NCBI GenBank assembly: GCA_000230955.3
Contig: CP007060.1
Location: 2,610,216 to 2,674,215 of the forward strand
DNA length: 64,000 bases
Source of the DNA: Halobacterium sp. DL1
GTDB lineage: Archaea; Halobacteriota; Halobacteria; Halobacteriales; Halobacteriaceae
Direction of reading: 5' to 3'
The notes beneath the pieces were generated by a model. It worked only from the letters and a program-made list of their open reading frames with translations. It ran no database searches and was not told where the DNA came from. Shown one piece after another: positions 35,722 through 43,650 of the stretch; the first letter of the stretch is position 1, and the number at the start of each line of letters is the position of its first letter. The position numbers and the translations under genes were made by a program.

Positions 35722-36705
35722 CTCCTCCTCGCGGAGTTCGGCGACGACTTCGCGGACGCGCTGGGCGTCGTCCGTGGGGACGACCAGCACGCGGTCGTCG
35801 AACGCCGCGACGACGAGGTCGTCGGCGCCGACGACGGAGACGTGTTTGTCGTCGCTGGCGAGCACGTTCCCCGACGCGTCGATGGCGAGCGAGTCGCCCA
35901 GCGTGGCGTTCTCCCCGTCCAGCAGGCGGGCGAGCGCGTCCCAGGCGCCCACGTCGTCCCAGTCGAAGGCCGCGGGGACGACGCGCACGTCCGCCGCGCG
36001 CTCCAGCACCGCGTAGTCGACGCTCACCGGGTCGACAGCCGCGAAGGCCGCGCCGGGGTCACCCGACTCCAGGCCATCCACGACGGGTGCGAGCGGGCCG
36101 TTGCGGGCCTCGGCAAGGAACGTACTGGGCGTCCACGCGAACATCCCCGCGTTCCAGAGACAGCCCCGTTCGAGCAGTCGCTCGGCCGTCTCGGCGTCGG
36201 GTTTCTCGCGAAACTGCTCGACGGCGAAGTGGTCGCCACAGTCGTCGCCGGGTTCGATGTAGCCGTACCCCGTCGCGGGCCGGTCGGGTTCGACGCCGAG
36301 CGTGACCAGCGCCTCCGTCCGCTCGGCGACGTCGACGGCTGTCTCGGCCGTCTCGCGGAAGCCCTCGCCGACGACGTGGTCGCTCGGGAGACAGAGCATC
36401 GTCGCGTCCGGCGTTCTGTCCAAGACTTCACTGGCCGCGTAGGCGAGCGCCGGTCCCGTGTCGCGGCCCTCGGGTTCCACGAGGACGGTGGCCTCGGGGA
36501 CTTCCTCGCGGACGCGGTCGGCGTACGACTCGCGAGTGACGACGAACAACTCGTCGGCGAACGCGGCGCGGTCGGCGGTCCGTCGGAGCAGGCTCCGGTC
36601 GTCGTCACCGAGCGCGAGGAACTGCTTCGGGCGGTGGCTCCGACTCGCGGGGTAGAGGCGGGTGCCGGTGCCGCCCGCGAGCAGGACGGCGGCGGTCCTG
36701 GTCAC
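35713..36705 (-). CDS. Mannose-1-phosphate guanylyltransferase-like sugar nucleotidyltransferase
   Basis: A 330-residue protein with the nucleotidyltransferase signature GGTGTRLYPASRSHRPKQF near the N-terminus. FREKPD-type and LWNAGMFAW segments are specific for mannose-1-phosphate guanylyltransferases, and the metal/substrate Asp is in FDWDDVGAW. It would make GDP-mannose for surface glycans. GTG at 36705 is the best start; the frame runs on upstream but without homology. No other glycan genes flank it except the DUF2298 protein some 5 kb away. Confidence 0.88.
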   Translation of the reverse strand: MTRTAAVLLAGGTGTRLYPASRSHRPKQFLALGDDDRSLLRRTADRAAFADELFVVTRESYADRVREEVPEATVLVEPEGRDTGPALAYAASEVLDRTPDATMLCLPSDHVVGEGFRETAETAVDVAERTEALVTLGVEPDRPATGYGYIEPGDDCGDHFAVEQFREKPDAETAERLLERGCLWNAGMFAWTPSTFLAEARNGPLAPVVDGLESGDPGAAFAAVDPVSVDYAVLERAADVRVVPAAFDWDDVGAWDALARLLDGENATLGDSLAIDASGNVLASDDKHVSVVGADDLVVAAFDDRVLVVPTDDAQRVREVVAELREEELF

Positions 36706-36807
36706 GCGCCGACGCCTCCGCGGGGTGCAGGGGTCACACCGGGACGTTGACGGGCCCAGGTGATAGGGCTGTCTCACCCGCCATCCACGTCCACTTTCAC
36801 CCCGCTA

Positions 36808-36830
36808 CCAAGGGATTAAATACGATAGGG
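36808..36830 (+). promoter_or_regulatory. TATA-like promoter of rpa3
   Basis: GGGATTAAATACGATAGG is a strong A+T-rich box about 55-70 bases upstream of the rpa3 ATG, in the intergenic gap shared with the divergent nucleotidyltransferase gene. It implies a leader of roughly 30-40 bases, longer than most here. Confidence 0.45.
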
Positions 36831-36882
36831 AACCAACCCCGATACGTCTCCCATCGAAAACACGCGGAGACGGAATACGACC

Positions 36883-37815
36883 ATGAGCGACCTTTCAGAC
36901 ACCGCTCAGGAGATCCACGACGAGTTCTCCGAGCACGTCGACGCAACCGTCGACGACGTAGAAGAACGGCTACAGACACTGGTTACCGAGTACAAAGTCC
37001 CGGTCGACGAGGCCCGGCGCTCCGTCGAGAACCACTACCTCGACGAGGCCGGCCTCGACCGCGACGACCTCGCCGGCGGGGGCGGCAACGAGACCGTCCA
37101 GGTCGAGGACGTCGACGAACCCGAGCAGTGGGTGGACCTCACGGCGAAGGTCGTCGAACTCTGGGAGCCGCGTTCGGACTCCGTCGGGCAGGTCGGCCTG
37201 CTCGGCGACCCGACGGGCACGATCAAGTTCACGAAGTGGGCGAAGTCCGACCTCGCGAACCTGGAGGAGGGCAAGACCTACCGCCTCGGAAACGTCGTCA
37301 CCGACGAGTACGAGGGGCGGTACTCCGTGAAACTGAACAAGACCACGTCCATCGAGGAGGTCGACGAGGAGTTCGAGGTCGGCGACAACGAGGACGAGGT
37401 CGAGGGCGCGCTGGTGGACATCCAGTCCGGCAGCGGCCTCATCAAGCGCTGCCCGGAGGAGGACTGCACGCGCGTCCTCCAGAACGGGCGCTGTTCGGAG
37501 CACGGCGAGGTAGAGGGGGAGTTCGACCTCCGCATCAAGGGCGTGCTCGACGACGGCCGCGACGTCCACGAGGTCATCTTCGACGAGGAAGCCACCGAGG
37601 CCCTCACGGGCATCGACCTCGAGGCGGCCAAGCAGATGGCCAAGGACGCCCTCGACACCACAGTCGTCGCGGACGAGATGCGGAGTTCGATTCTCGGACG
37701 CTACTACCGCGTCACCGGCCCGACGTTCGGCCGGTACGTGCTCGCCAACGACACGGAGGAACTGGACGCGCCGGCCGACCCGGAGGCCGTGCTGATCAAA
37801 GCGAGGTCGATCTGA
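36883..37815 (+). CDS. rpa3: Replication protein A (RPA3-type single-stranded DNA-binding protein)
   Basis: A 310-residue single-stranded DNA-binding protein. A helical N-terminal region (1-65) is followed by an OB fold (about 78-160, VDLTAKVVELWEPRSDSVGQVGLLGDPTGTIKFTKW is its core). A zinc finger of the CxxxxC...CxxH type follows (CPEEDCTRVLQNGRCSEH), then a C-terminal domain. Length and one OB fold match RPA3 of Haloferax rather than the three-OB-fold RPA1. It works in replication, repair and recombination and is cotranscribed with its partner gene one base downstream, as described for the rpa3-rpap3 operon. Confidence 0.93.
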   Translation: MSDLSDTAQEIHDEFSEHVDATVDDVEERLQTLVTEYKVPVDEARRSVENHYLDEAGLDRDDLAGGGGNETVQVEDVDEPEQWVDLTAKVVELWEPRSDSVGQVGLLGDPTGTIKFTKWAKSDLANLEEGKTYRLGNVVTDEYEGRYSVKLNKTTSIEEVDEEFEVGDNEDEVEGALVDIQSGSGLIKRCPEEDCTRVLQNGRCSEHGEVEGEFDLRIKGVLDDGRDVHEVIFDEEATEALTGIDLEAAKQMAKDALDTTVVADEMRSSILGRYYRVTGPTFGRYVLANDTEELDAPADPEAVLIKARSI

Positions 37816-37816
37816 A

Positions 37817-38410
37817 ATGAGTAACGCACCAACCCGCGAGGTCGCCCGCCGCGTCTTCGCCAGCGAGTTCAACGACGCCGAGTTCACGTTCAAGGAGTCC
37901 GACGACGAGCGCGCGCCGCTGTACGCGCTCCTGCCGACGGGGGAGCGCGCCAACCGCGTGTTCGTCGTAGGGACGCTCACGGAGACGGAGGACATCGGCG
38001 AGGACTCGGAGTACTGGCGAGGCCGCGTCGTCGACCCCACCGGGACGTTCTTCGTCTACGCCGGGCAGTACCAGCCCGACGCCGCGTCGGCGCTCCGCGA
38101 GATGGAGACGCCGACGTACGTCGCCGTGGTCGGGAAGCCGCGAACCTTCGAGACGGACGACGGCTCCGTCAACGTCTCCCTCCGGCCGGAGTCCATCACG
38201 CCGGTGAGCGAGGCCACCCGCGACCGCTGGGTCGTGGAGACGGCCGAGCGCACGATGGAGCGCCTCGGTGCCTTCGACGAGGAGGGCAACGAGTACGTCG
38301 AGCGCGCGAGAGCCGAGTACGGCGAGGACGTCTCCGAGTACCGGCAGGCCGTCCTCCAGGCGCTCGAGGACTTCGACGTTCAGGAGACGGAATCGGCGCC
38401 TGACGCCTGA
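37817..38410 (+). CDS. rpap3: RPA-associated protein (RPAP3)
   Basis: A 197-residue protein of the COG3390 family that accompanies RPA in haloarchaea. It starts SNAPTREVARRVFASEFNDAEFTF and has an OB-fold-like core with VFVVGTLTETEDIGED, WRGRVVDPTGTFFVYAGQYQPDA and VAVVGKP. In Haloferax volcanii the protein partners specifically with RPA3 and both are needed for DNA repair. The start follows the rpa3 stop by one base, so the two are translated together. Confidence 0.93.
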   Translation: MSNAPTREVARRVFASEFNDAEFTFKESDDERAPLYALLPTGERANRVFVVGTLTETEDIGEDSEYWRGRVVDPTGTFFVYAGQYQPDAASALREMETPTYVAVVGKPRTFETDDGSVNVSLRPESITPVSEATRDRWVVETAERTMERLGAFDEEGNEYVERARAEYGEDVSEYRQAVLQALEDFDVQETESAPDA

Positions 38411-38498
38411 CGGCGGCCACGGAGCGCCGCCCTCACGCGGGGCGTGCGAGCGTCTGACAAATCCTTATTACGCTCCGCCCGAATAGCGTAGTAGACAG

Positions 38499-38903
38499 AT
38501 GGGGAACAAGAACAAGACAATCTCGTTCCGCGTGAACGAGGACACGTTCGACGCGCTCCGCGACATCGCAGAGGAGCGCGACCTCTCGCTGTCCGCGGTG
38601 TTCCGGGACTACGTCGACTCGCTCGTCGCCCACGACGGCAAGGTCCGGGTCGTGCCCGAGAACCAGGCCGAACCGACGGACGGCGAGGAGTTCCCGCCGA
38701 AAGTCGAGGTCTCGAAGAGCTTCGTGCGCGAACACGAGCGCCTCGAACTCGAGGCCCAGCACCTGCGCGACCAGCTAGAGGAGCACAAGGGCTACATCGA
38801 CCACCTCCGCAGCCAGGTCGAATCGGACGGCGACGTGGAGGAGGTCATCCAGCTCGAAGAACTGGACGAACAGAACGACGACGAACCGTACCAGCTGGGC
38901 TGA
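38499..38903 (+). CDS. Ribbon-helix-helix protein with coiled coil
   Basis: A 134-residue protein. The N-terminus (KTISFRVNEDTFDALRDIAEERDLSLSAVFRDYVDSLV) is a ribbon-helix-helix DNA-binding domain of the CopG/Arc type. After an acidic linker, residues about 74-115 form a coiled coil (ERLELEAQHLRDQLEEHKGYIDHLRSQV), and the tail is acidic. It probably acts as a dimeric regulator or nucleoid-associated protein. A CCTTATTACG box about 35 bases upstream of the ATG gives it its own promoter, despite lying only 88 bp after rpap3. Confidence 0.82.
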   Translation: MGNKNKTISFRVNEDTFDALRDIAEERDLSLSAVFRDYVDSLVAHDGKVRVVPENQAEPTDGEEFPPKVEVSKSFVREHERLELEAQHLRDQLEEHKGYIDHLRSQVESDGDVEEVIQLEELDEQNDDEPYQLG

Positions 38904-38919
38904 CGCACCGCCCGGCGGG

Positions 38920-39102
38920 TCAGGCGAACGCGGTCCTGTTTCTGGCCGTCAGCGCGACGAACCCGAGCAGCAGCGCCGCCGCGACCCCGAGCAGCACCGA
39001 CACCCACCAGTTCCCGGGGTGAGCGAGGTAAGCGCTCGTCGCCGCGGCAACCGAGAGGAACGCCGTCCCGAGGGCCATCACGGAGACCGTCTCGAACTCC
39101 AT
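38920..39102 (-). CDS. Small two-helix membrane protein
   Basis: A 60-residue hydrophobic protein with two predicted membrane helices (about 7-25 and 32-52) separated by AHPGNWW and ending with a short basic tail (ARNRTAFA). It is complete with an ATG start and lies convergent to the ribbon-helix-helix gene. No function can be assigned. Confidence 0.6.
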   Translation of the reverse strand: MEFETVSVMALGTAFLSVAAATSAYLAHPGNWWVSVLLGVAAALLLGFVALTARNRTAFA

Positions 39103-39406
39103 CGTCCATCCGTCTGCGGGCCACCGGTAAAACGTTGTCCAGATGATTGTATCGTAGCGATAGGTTGGTGGCCAGTAGCACGGGCCGGGAGCGCATTTGT
39201 GCCGCTGAACGAGGTGAACGGACGCGATGACGGCGAACTACCGAGAGTCGAAGACGGCTCGTGGACGCGTTCCGAGCGACGAATAGCCTGTTTTCTCCGA
39301 CCGTAGACAAAGTATCCGACAGCGACGTCACCGCCAACGGAGGTGAGGCACGTGCGGCGTAGCGAGGCGTTCCTGCCCGCCAGCCGGGAGACGGTCACCG
39401 CGGGCG
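39103..39406. other. Gene-free gap between the small membrane protein and the DUF5814-like gene
   Basis: About 300 bp hold no frame that I can support. Local base composition is less G+C-rich in 39140-39180 (GATTGTATCGTAGCGATAGG contains a short inverted repeat, ATCG...CGAT). Frames on either strand lack conserved or haloarchaeal-type protein sequence. Confidence 0.4.
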
Positions 39407-39865
39407 CTACCGAGTGAGTTCGCGCTTCCGGTCTGTCGCGCGCTGGCGGGCGTCCTGGCGCCCGTCCACGTCAGCGAGGTCCTCGACGGCTTCGAGCGTG
39501 CGCACGGCGTTGTCGAGGAACGAGTAGAGGTCGCCGGGGTAGGCGTACACCATGTAGTCGTCGGTCATCACGCTCACCATCGACTCGGGGTCGAGGCCCT
39601 CCGCGCGCAACTCGAGGAGGTAGCGGATGAACTTCCGCTCGGGGTGGCCGCAGTACGGGTTCGACTGGCAGCCGCAGTCGAGGAAGTCCTGAGAGAAGTC
39701 CAGAACCTTGTCCCGGGTCGCCTCGTTCAGCTCCGAGAGGTCGCCGCTGAACAGCACGTCGAGGGTCGCGCCGCTGAACGCGCCCTTCGGGAACCGGGTG
39801 TCGAGCTGGGAGGCGATCTGCCGGTGGTTCTTGACGTAGATCTTGTCCGTGACGGCCACAGTCAC
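39407..39865 (-). CDS. DUF5814-like protein with CxCxnC metal motif
   Basis: A 152-residue haloarchaeal protein. It opens DKIYVKNHRQIASQLDTRFPKGAFSGATLDVLF, and a compact Cys cluster follows (DFLDCGCQSNPYCGHPERKF). Its C-terminal third is helical (FLDNAVRTLEAVEDLADV). The same module is found, as far as I recall, with the name DUF5814 and sometimes attached to helicase-like proteins; here it stands alone. The start is GTG at 39865 or 39859. Function unknown; the Cys cluster suggests zinc binding. Confidence 0.75.
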   Translation of the reverse strand: MTVAVTDKIYVKNHRQIASQLDTRFPKGAFSGATLDVLFSGDLSELNEATRDKVLDFSQDFLDCGCQSNPYCGHPERKFIRYLLELRAEGLDPESMVSVMTDDYMVYAYPGDLYSFLDNAVRTLEAVEDLADVDGRQDARQRATDRKRELTR

Positions 39866-39983
39866 CCCGAAGTAGGCCGCTGGCCCGCAAAAGCGTGTCG
39901 TCTACGTCCCCGGCGACTCGTTGGCACGGCCGCCCCCATGTCGTAACGTATTTGAATTTCAGTACGCTACCGTTGGATGCAGT

Positions 39984-40057
39984 GTCCGGGTTGGGGTAGT
40001 GGCCTATCCTTCAGCCTTGTGGAGGCTGAGACGCGGGTTCAATTCTCGCACCTGGAC
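39984..40057 (+). tRNA. tRNA-His (anticodon GTG)
   Basis: The cloverleaf folds fully. The acceptor stem is TCCGGGT (39985-39991) with ACCTGGA (40050-40056). An extra 5' G at 39984 pairs with C73 at 40057, the G-1:C73 identity element unique to tRNA-His. The D arm is GGGTAGTGG...ATCC. The anticodon arm is CAGCC-TTGTGGA-GGCTG with anticodon GTG, and the T arm is GCGGG-TTCAATT-CTCGC. No intron and no encoded CCA are present. Its 3' end is repeated at 40197-40220. Confidence 0.96.
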
Positions 40058-40059
40058 CT
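40036..40059 (+). repeat. Attachment-site-like repeat, copy 1 (3' end of tRNA-His)
   Basis: The 24 bases from the T arm through the 3' end of tRNA-His and two bases beyond are identical to 40197-40220. Duplicated tRNA 3' ends are the usual footprint of tyrosine-recombinase integration at a tRNA gene, in which the element restores the tRNA end. Confidence 0.7.
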
Positions 40060-40078
40060 CGTTCTTCGAACGGTCAAC

Positions 40079-40103
40079 CGACGAGCACCTCGTGTGCTCG
40101 TCG
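40079..40103. repeat. Perfect 10-bp hairpin inside the duplicated interval
   Basis: CGACGAGCAC (40079-40088) and GTGCTCGTCG (40094-40103) are exact reverse complements with a five-base loop, 21 bases after the tRNA-His 3' end. No T-run follows. It may end the tRNA transcript or be a recombination-linked structure. Confidence 0.5.
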
Positions 40104-40196
40104 TAACCGTGAGCTGTCGTGGATCCTGCGAGATTGAACCCTGTTAGCGGTAGCCCGCACAGCGACTGAAGGGAGCGAGCAGGACCCGCTGGCTCC

Positions 40197-40220
40197 GGTT
40201 CAATTCTCGCACCTGGACCT
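40197..40220 (+). repeat. Attachment-site-like repeat, copy 2
   Basis: An exact 24-base copy of the tRNA-His 3' end (from GGTTCAATTC to CTGGACCT) lies 161 bp downstream of the first copy. No matching 5' half of a tRNA precedes it, so it is not a second gene. The 137 bp between copies carry a hairpin and a degraded inverted copy of the T-arm sequence at about 40127-40142. Confidence 0.7.
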
Positions 40221-40294
40221 TCTCCGACGCCGAACCCAGGAGCGTGGAGCCCAGCGGGTGAGCGTTTTAGTGGATTCCCCGAGAACAGTGGACC

Positions 40295-40960
40295 ATGAGC
40301 GTCCAGCACGACGACCTCACGTTCGAACGGCTCGGCCACGCGAGCGTCCGGATAGAGACCGGTGACGGCCTCGTCGTCTACGTCGACCCGTGGAGCGAGG
40401 TCCTCGAAGACGACCGCCGGGACGGCGACGTCGTGTTCGTGACCCACGACGACTTCGACCACTACGACCCCGACGCCATCGACGCGGTCGCCAGCGACGA
40501 CGCCGATATCGTGGTGTACGATGCCGTCGACACCACCGACCTCGACCGGAACCAGACCGCGCTGGCCTACGACGAGTCCATCACCGTCCGGGGAGTCGAC
40601 GTGCAGGCTGTGCCGGCGCACAACCGCGCCGACGGCGAACACGTCGACGACGACGGCGAGCCGTTCCACGCCGAACACGAGGGCGTCGGCCTCCTGCTCG
40701 GGTTCGACGGGACGACCGTCTACTTCACCGGCGACACGGACTTCCTCCAGGCCCACAACCACCTCGAGGCCGACGTGTTCGTCCCGCCGATCGGGGGGCA
40801 CTACACGATGGACCGCCACGAGGCCGCCGAGTTCGCGGAGTCCGTCGACCCCGACCTCGTGCTGCCGGTGCACTACGACACCTTCGACGCCATCGAGACG
40901 GACGCGGGGGCGTTCATCGAGGACGTGGAGGCCAGGGGCATCTACGCCGAACTGTTCTGA
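40295..40960 (+). CDS. UlaG-like metallo-beta-lactamase fold hydrolase
   Basis: A 221-residue metallo-hydrolase. The metal motif HxxxDH is seen as H51, D55 and H56 in THDDFDHYD. Later ligands include H119-type AHNRADG, the GDTDF Asp in YFTGDTD, and a C-terminal LPVHYDTF. This matches the UlaG/YycJ-like branch of the MBL superfamily. Substrates range from lactones to nucleic acid derivatives and none is implied here. It begins 75 bp after the tRNA-His repeat scar. Confidence 0.88.
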   Translation: MSVQHDDLTFERLGHASVRIETGDGLVVYVDPWSEVLEDDRRDGDVVFVTHDDFDHYDPDAIDAVASDDADIVVYDAVDTTDLDRNQTALAYDESITVRGVDVQAVPAHNRADGEHVDDDGEPFHAEHEGVGLLLGFDGTTVYFTGDTDFLQAHNHLEADVFVPPIGGHYTMDRHEAAEFAESVDPDLVLPVHYDTFDAIETDAGAFIEDVEARGIYAELF

Positions 40961-41061
40961 CGGCGCCACCGCCGCTGCCGGTGGTTCACCGCCGGGCAGT
41001 TCGCGCTCCTCCGTGCGAACGTCGAAACACCTAATCCGTCCACCACGTTCAGTCGATACGT

Positions 41062-41826
41062 ATGCACCGCAGAGCCCTCCTTGCCAGCGTCACGGCTGGC
41101 GCAACCGCAGCGCTAGCGGGCTGTACCGGCCTGCTGGGCGACGAAGTCGTCCGGAACGACAGCCACGCGTTCGAAGCGTCGGGCGACAGCCCGCTGGACG
41201 TCAGGAACCGGAACGGCGACGTCGCGGTCGGGAGTCACGACGGAGAACAGGTCGAGGTGGACGTCGAGCTACGAGGACCCTCCGACGACGCAGTCGAGGG
41301 CGTCTCGGTCACCGGCGAACAGCGTTCGGACGCGTTCGTCGTGGCCGCGCAGGGCGACGGCACCGCCGAGTGGTGGACGAGCGTGAGCGTCGACCTCTCC
41401 ATCCGCGTTCCAGCGGCGATGGCCGTCGAGCGCGTGCGGACCAGGAACGGCGACGTGGAGGTGACGGACGTGGCTGGCGGGGGCGCGTTCCGCACCGAGA
41501 ACGGCCAGGTGACCGTCCGAGACGTCGAGACGTTCGCGAGCGCGGCCACGACGAACGGCGACGTGAACGTCGACGTGCCCGCGCCGCTGGACGGGGACGC
41601 CACGATAGAGACGGTGAACGGCAGCGTCGACGCCTCGCTGTCGCCGGACCTCGACGCCACAGTTGCCGCGTCGACGACCAACGGGGGCGTCGCACTCCAC
41701 GAACTCCAGCTGGCGGACGCCGACGTGAACGAGACGCACGTGTCGGGGACGCTCGGTGACGGCACGCACGGCCTCTCCGTTGAGACGACGAACGGCCACG
41801 TCGACCTGCGAGCGCTCGAGAGGTAG
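41062..41826 (+). CDS. DUF4097-like lipoprotein with beta-strand repeats
   Basis: A 254-residue exported lipoprotein. The lipobox is LAGC with the lipidated Cys at C21, after a twin-Arg-less HRR start. The mature part is a right-handed beta-helix-like array of DUF4097 repeats, visible as recurring NGDV/NGQVTV/NGSVDA/NGHVDL motifs about every 20-30 residues. Function is unknown; related proteins are envelope-associated. It is convergent with the reductase gene, with one base between the stops. Confidence 0.85.
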   Translation: MHRRALLASVTAGATAALAGCTGLLGDEVVRNDSHAFEASGDSPLDVRNRNGDVAVGSHDGEQVEVDVELRGPSDDAVEGVSVTGEQRSDAFVVAAQGDGTAEWWTSVSVDLSIRVPAAMAVERVRTRNGDVEVTDVAGGGAFRTENGQVTVRDVETFASAATTNGDVNVDVPAPLDGDATIETVNGSVDASLSPDLDATVAASTTNGGVALHELQLADADVNETHVSGTLGDGTHGLSVETTNGHVDLRALER

Positions 41827-41827
41827 C

Positions 41828-42871
41828 CTACTCGTCGGTTCGCTCGACGCCGTCCAGGGAGAGGACGAAGTCGGCGCCGAACGCCGTCGACGGCGTCTGG
41901 AACCCGTCGGGAGCCTCGCCGTCGAGCGCGCGCTGGGCGGTGGCGGTGGCAGCGTCCACGGTGAGCGCGTACGTCTCGGGAGTGACGAGCCGTGAGACGA
42001 CCGTCTCCCCGGTCCGTTCGTCGCGGGCTTCCCCCCAGACGAACGCCCGACCCGAGGCACGCGTCTCGGCGTCCGGGCCGGAGACGAACCGGCGGACGAC
42101 GCGCTGCAGGAGGTCGTTGACCGGGTCGAGGTCGAGGACAGGTGCGACGTAGCGAACACCCCGCAGGAGGCGGCGCGCGTTCGTCGGCACCGGGACGTAC
42201 ACCTCGACGTTCTCGACGCCCGTCGAGTGGTAGGCCGTCGACACGTCGCCCCACGGGAACGTGACCGCCGTCCGCTCGCCGTTCCCGAAGTCGATGCGGC
42301 GCTCGCGGTGGGCGGGGGGTACGGAGACGATACGACCGTCCCGGCGGACCGCGCCGCCGTCGCCGGCCTGACGCACCGCGGTCACCGCAGTCCCCGGCGA
42401 GAGGCCCCCGTGGGGCTCGAATCCGAGGGCGAGGTGGGTCGCGTCCGGGAGTCGCTCCACGAGGTGCGCGGCGAGACAGTCCGTCGGCACCACGTCGAAG
42501 CCGACGCCCGGGAGGAGCGTCACGCCGGCGTCCGCAGCGTCGTCGTCGTGGGCCGCCAGCGACTCGAACACCGGGAGTTCACCGGTGATGTCGAGGTAGT
42601 CCGTGCCCGTCGCGAGACAGGCGCTCGCCAGCGGGCCGGCGGTGTCGACGAACGGCCCGGCGCAGTTCAGCGCGACGTCGACACCGTCGAGGTGTGACTC
42701 GGGGCTCTCGTCGAGGGCGAAGGCTCGCGACTCGCAGTCGAGGCGGGCGGCCACCTCGCCGAGTTTCCTCGCGTTGCGCCCCGCGAGCACGGGGTCGAGG
42801 CCGCGCTCGACGGCCGTCTCGGCGACCAGTTCACCCGTGTAGCCGTACGCGCCGTAGACGAGCAGCGTCAT
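41828..42871 (-). CDS. Saccharopine dehydrogenase-like/trans-acting enoyl reductase family oxidoreductase
   Basis: A 347-residue protein with an N-terminal Rossmann fold (VYGAYGYTGELVAETA). The block CAGPFVDTAGPLASACLATGTDYLDITGE is characteristic of the family that includes mycobacterial trans-acting enoyl reductases. In haloarchaea such proteins are often annotated saccharopine dehydrogenase. A lipid-modifying role is possible but not shown. ATG at 42871 starts the Rossmann strand directly. Confidence 0.85.
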   Translation of the reverse strand: MTLLVYGAYGYTGELVAETAVERGLDPVLAGRNARKLGEVAARLDCESRAFALDESPESHLDGVDVALNCAGPFVDTAGPLASACLATGTDYLDITGELPVFESLAAHDDDAADAGVTLLPGVGFDVVPTDCLAAHLVERLPDATHLALGFEPHGGLSPGTAVTAVRQAGDGGAVRRDGRIVSVPPAHRERRIDFGNGERTAVTFPWGDVSTAYHSTGVENVEVYVPVPTNARRLLRGVRYVAPVLDLDPVNDLLQRVVRRFVSGPDAETRASGRAFVWGEARDERTGETVVSRLVTPETYALTVDAATATAQRALDGEAPDGFQTPSTAFGADFVLSLDGVERTDE

Positions 42872-43043
42872 ACCACCGGCTATGCTCTCGGGCTCCTTAC
42901 CAGTAGTTGCTAGCGCGGCTTCTTCACCCAGAATCTCCCGAATCGAATGGGCTGAATCGGTGAGTCGGCCTGCACAAATGGGCGCTGCGGCTTGTTGCCG
43001 TTCGAGCAGCGCTAACGGGCCACGACTGTTCGCTCGGCCACCG

Positions 43044-43457
43044 TCAGTTCCGCAGCCACTCTGGTGCCTGCACAGACTGCGAGGAGTTCTCGTGTAACTG
43101 CTTCAGGCACCGCGTGATGAACTGGACGATGTCGCGGCCGGCCTCCGGCGACATCGTGATGACCATGCCCGCGGCGTCGTCCTCGATGAAGTGGAACAGG
43201 ATGGCGTCGTCGTAGAAGTTCACCGTGCAGTGGTTGTTGCCCAGGTCGAACGGCGCCACCCCCACCTGCTTGCGGTTCTGGTCGCGGTAGTACGCGAACA
43301 GCTCCGTAAGCTCCGCCTCAGTGTAGAGGTCTGCGACGTCGTCACGCAGGAACAGGACGTCGTGGTCGGTCTCCGTGTACGCAATCGCGCCACGCAGGTA
43401 CTCGCCGGCCTCACTCCGCAGGAAGGACACCAGTTCTTCAGCTGCAGTATCCGCCAT
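43044..43457 (-). CDS. Uncharacterised haloarchaeal protein
   Basis: A 137-residue soluble protein (from ATG at 43457, MADTAAEELVSFLRSEAGEYLRGA). It has mixed alpha/beta character: a DVLFLRDDVADLYTEAELTELFAYYRDQ block, then a hydrophobic beta segment (CTVNFYDDAILFHFIEDDAAGMVITM) and a final helix containing ITRCLKQL. The pattern resembles small haloarchaeal proteins often found with signal-transduction or roadblock-like domains, but I do not recognise the family with certainty. Confidence 0.72.
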   Translation of the reverse strand: MADTAAEELVSFLRSEAGEYLRGAIAYTETDHDVLFLRDDVADLYTEAELTELFAYYRDQNRKQVGVAPFDLGNNHCTVNFYDDAILFHFIEDDAAGMVITMSPEAGRDIVQFITRCLKQLHENSSQSVQAPEWLRN

Positions 43458-43650
43458 GCCACCCCTTCGGCTGGCGGGAGGTATCACTGTTCGTACTCCT
43501 GCATTGGTTGCCTCGATTCTACCGCCCGCTTGCGAACTCACGGGACTGGATTCTCCCCGTGGTCCGTCAACGAGCGGAACACTCGCCTCCTGTCCCGACC
43601 GGCTGATTCGACCTCCGCTCTGGATAACGAACCAGTGTTGGGAGCTACAG

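Noticed and set aside
39078-39398. Minus-strand frame of 106 residues with a GYFVYGRRKQA segment
   Set aside because: Only a short stretch looks protein-like; the rest is Ser/Arg-rich noise and it runs into the start of the small membrane protein gene.
40145-40220. A possible second tRNA ending at 40220
   Set aside because: Only the T-arm and 3' acceptor strand are present; no matching 5' acceptor, D arm or anticodon arm precedes it, so it is an attachment-type duplication.
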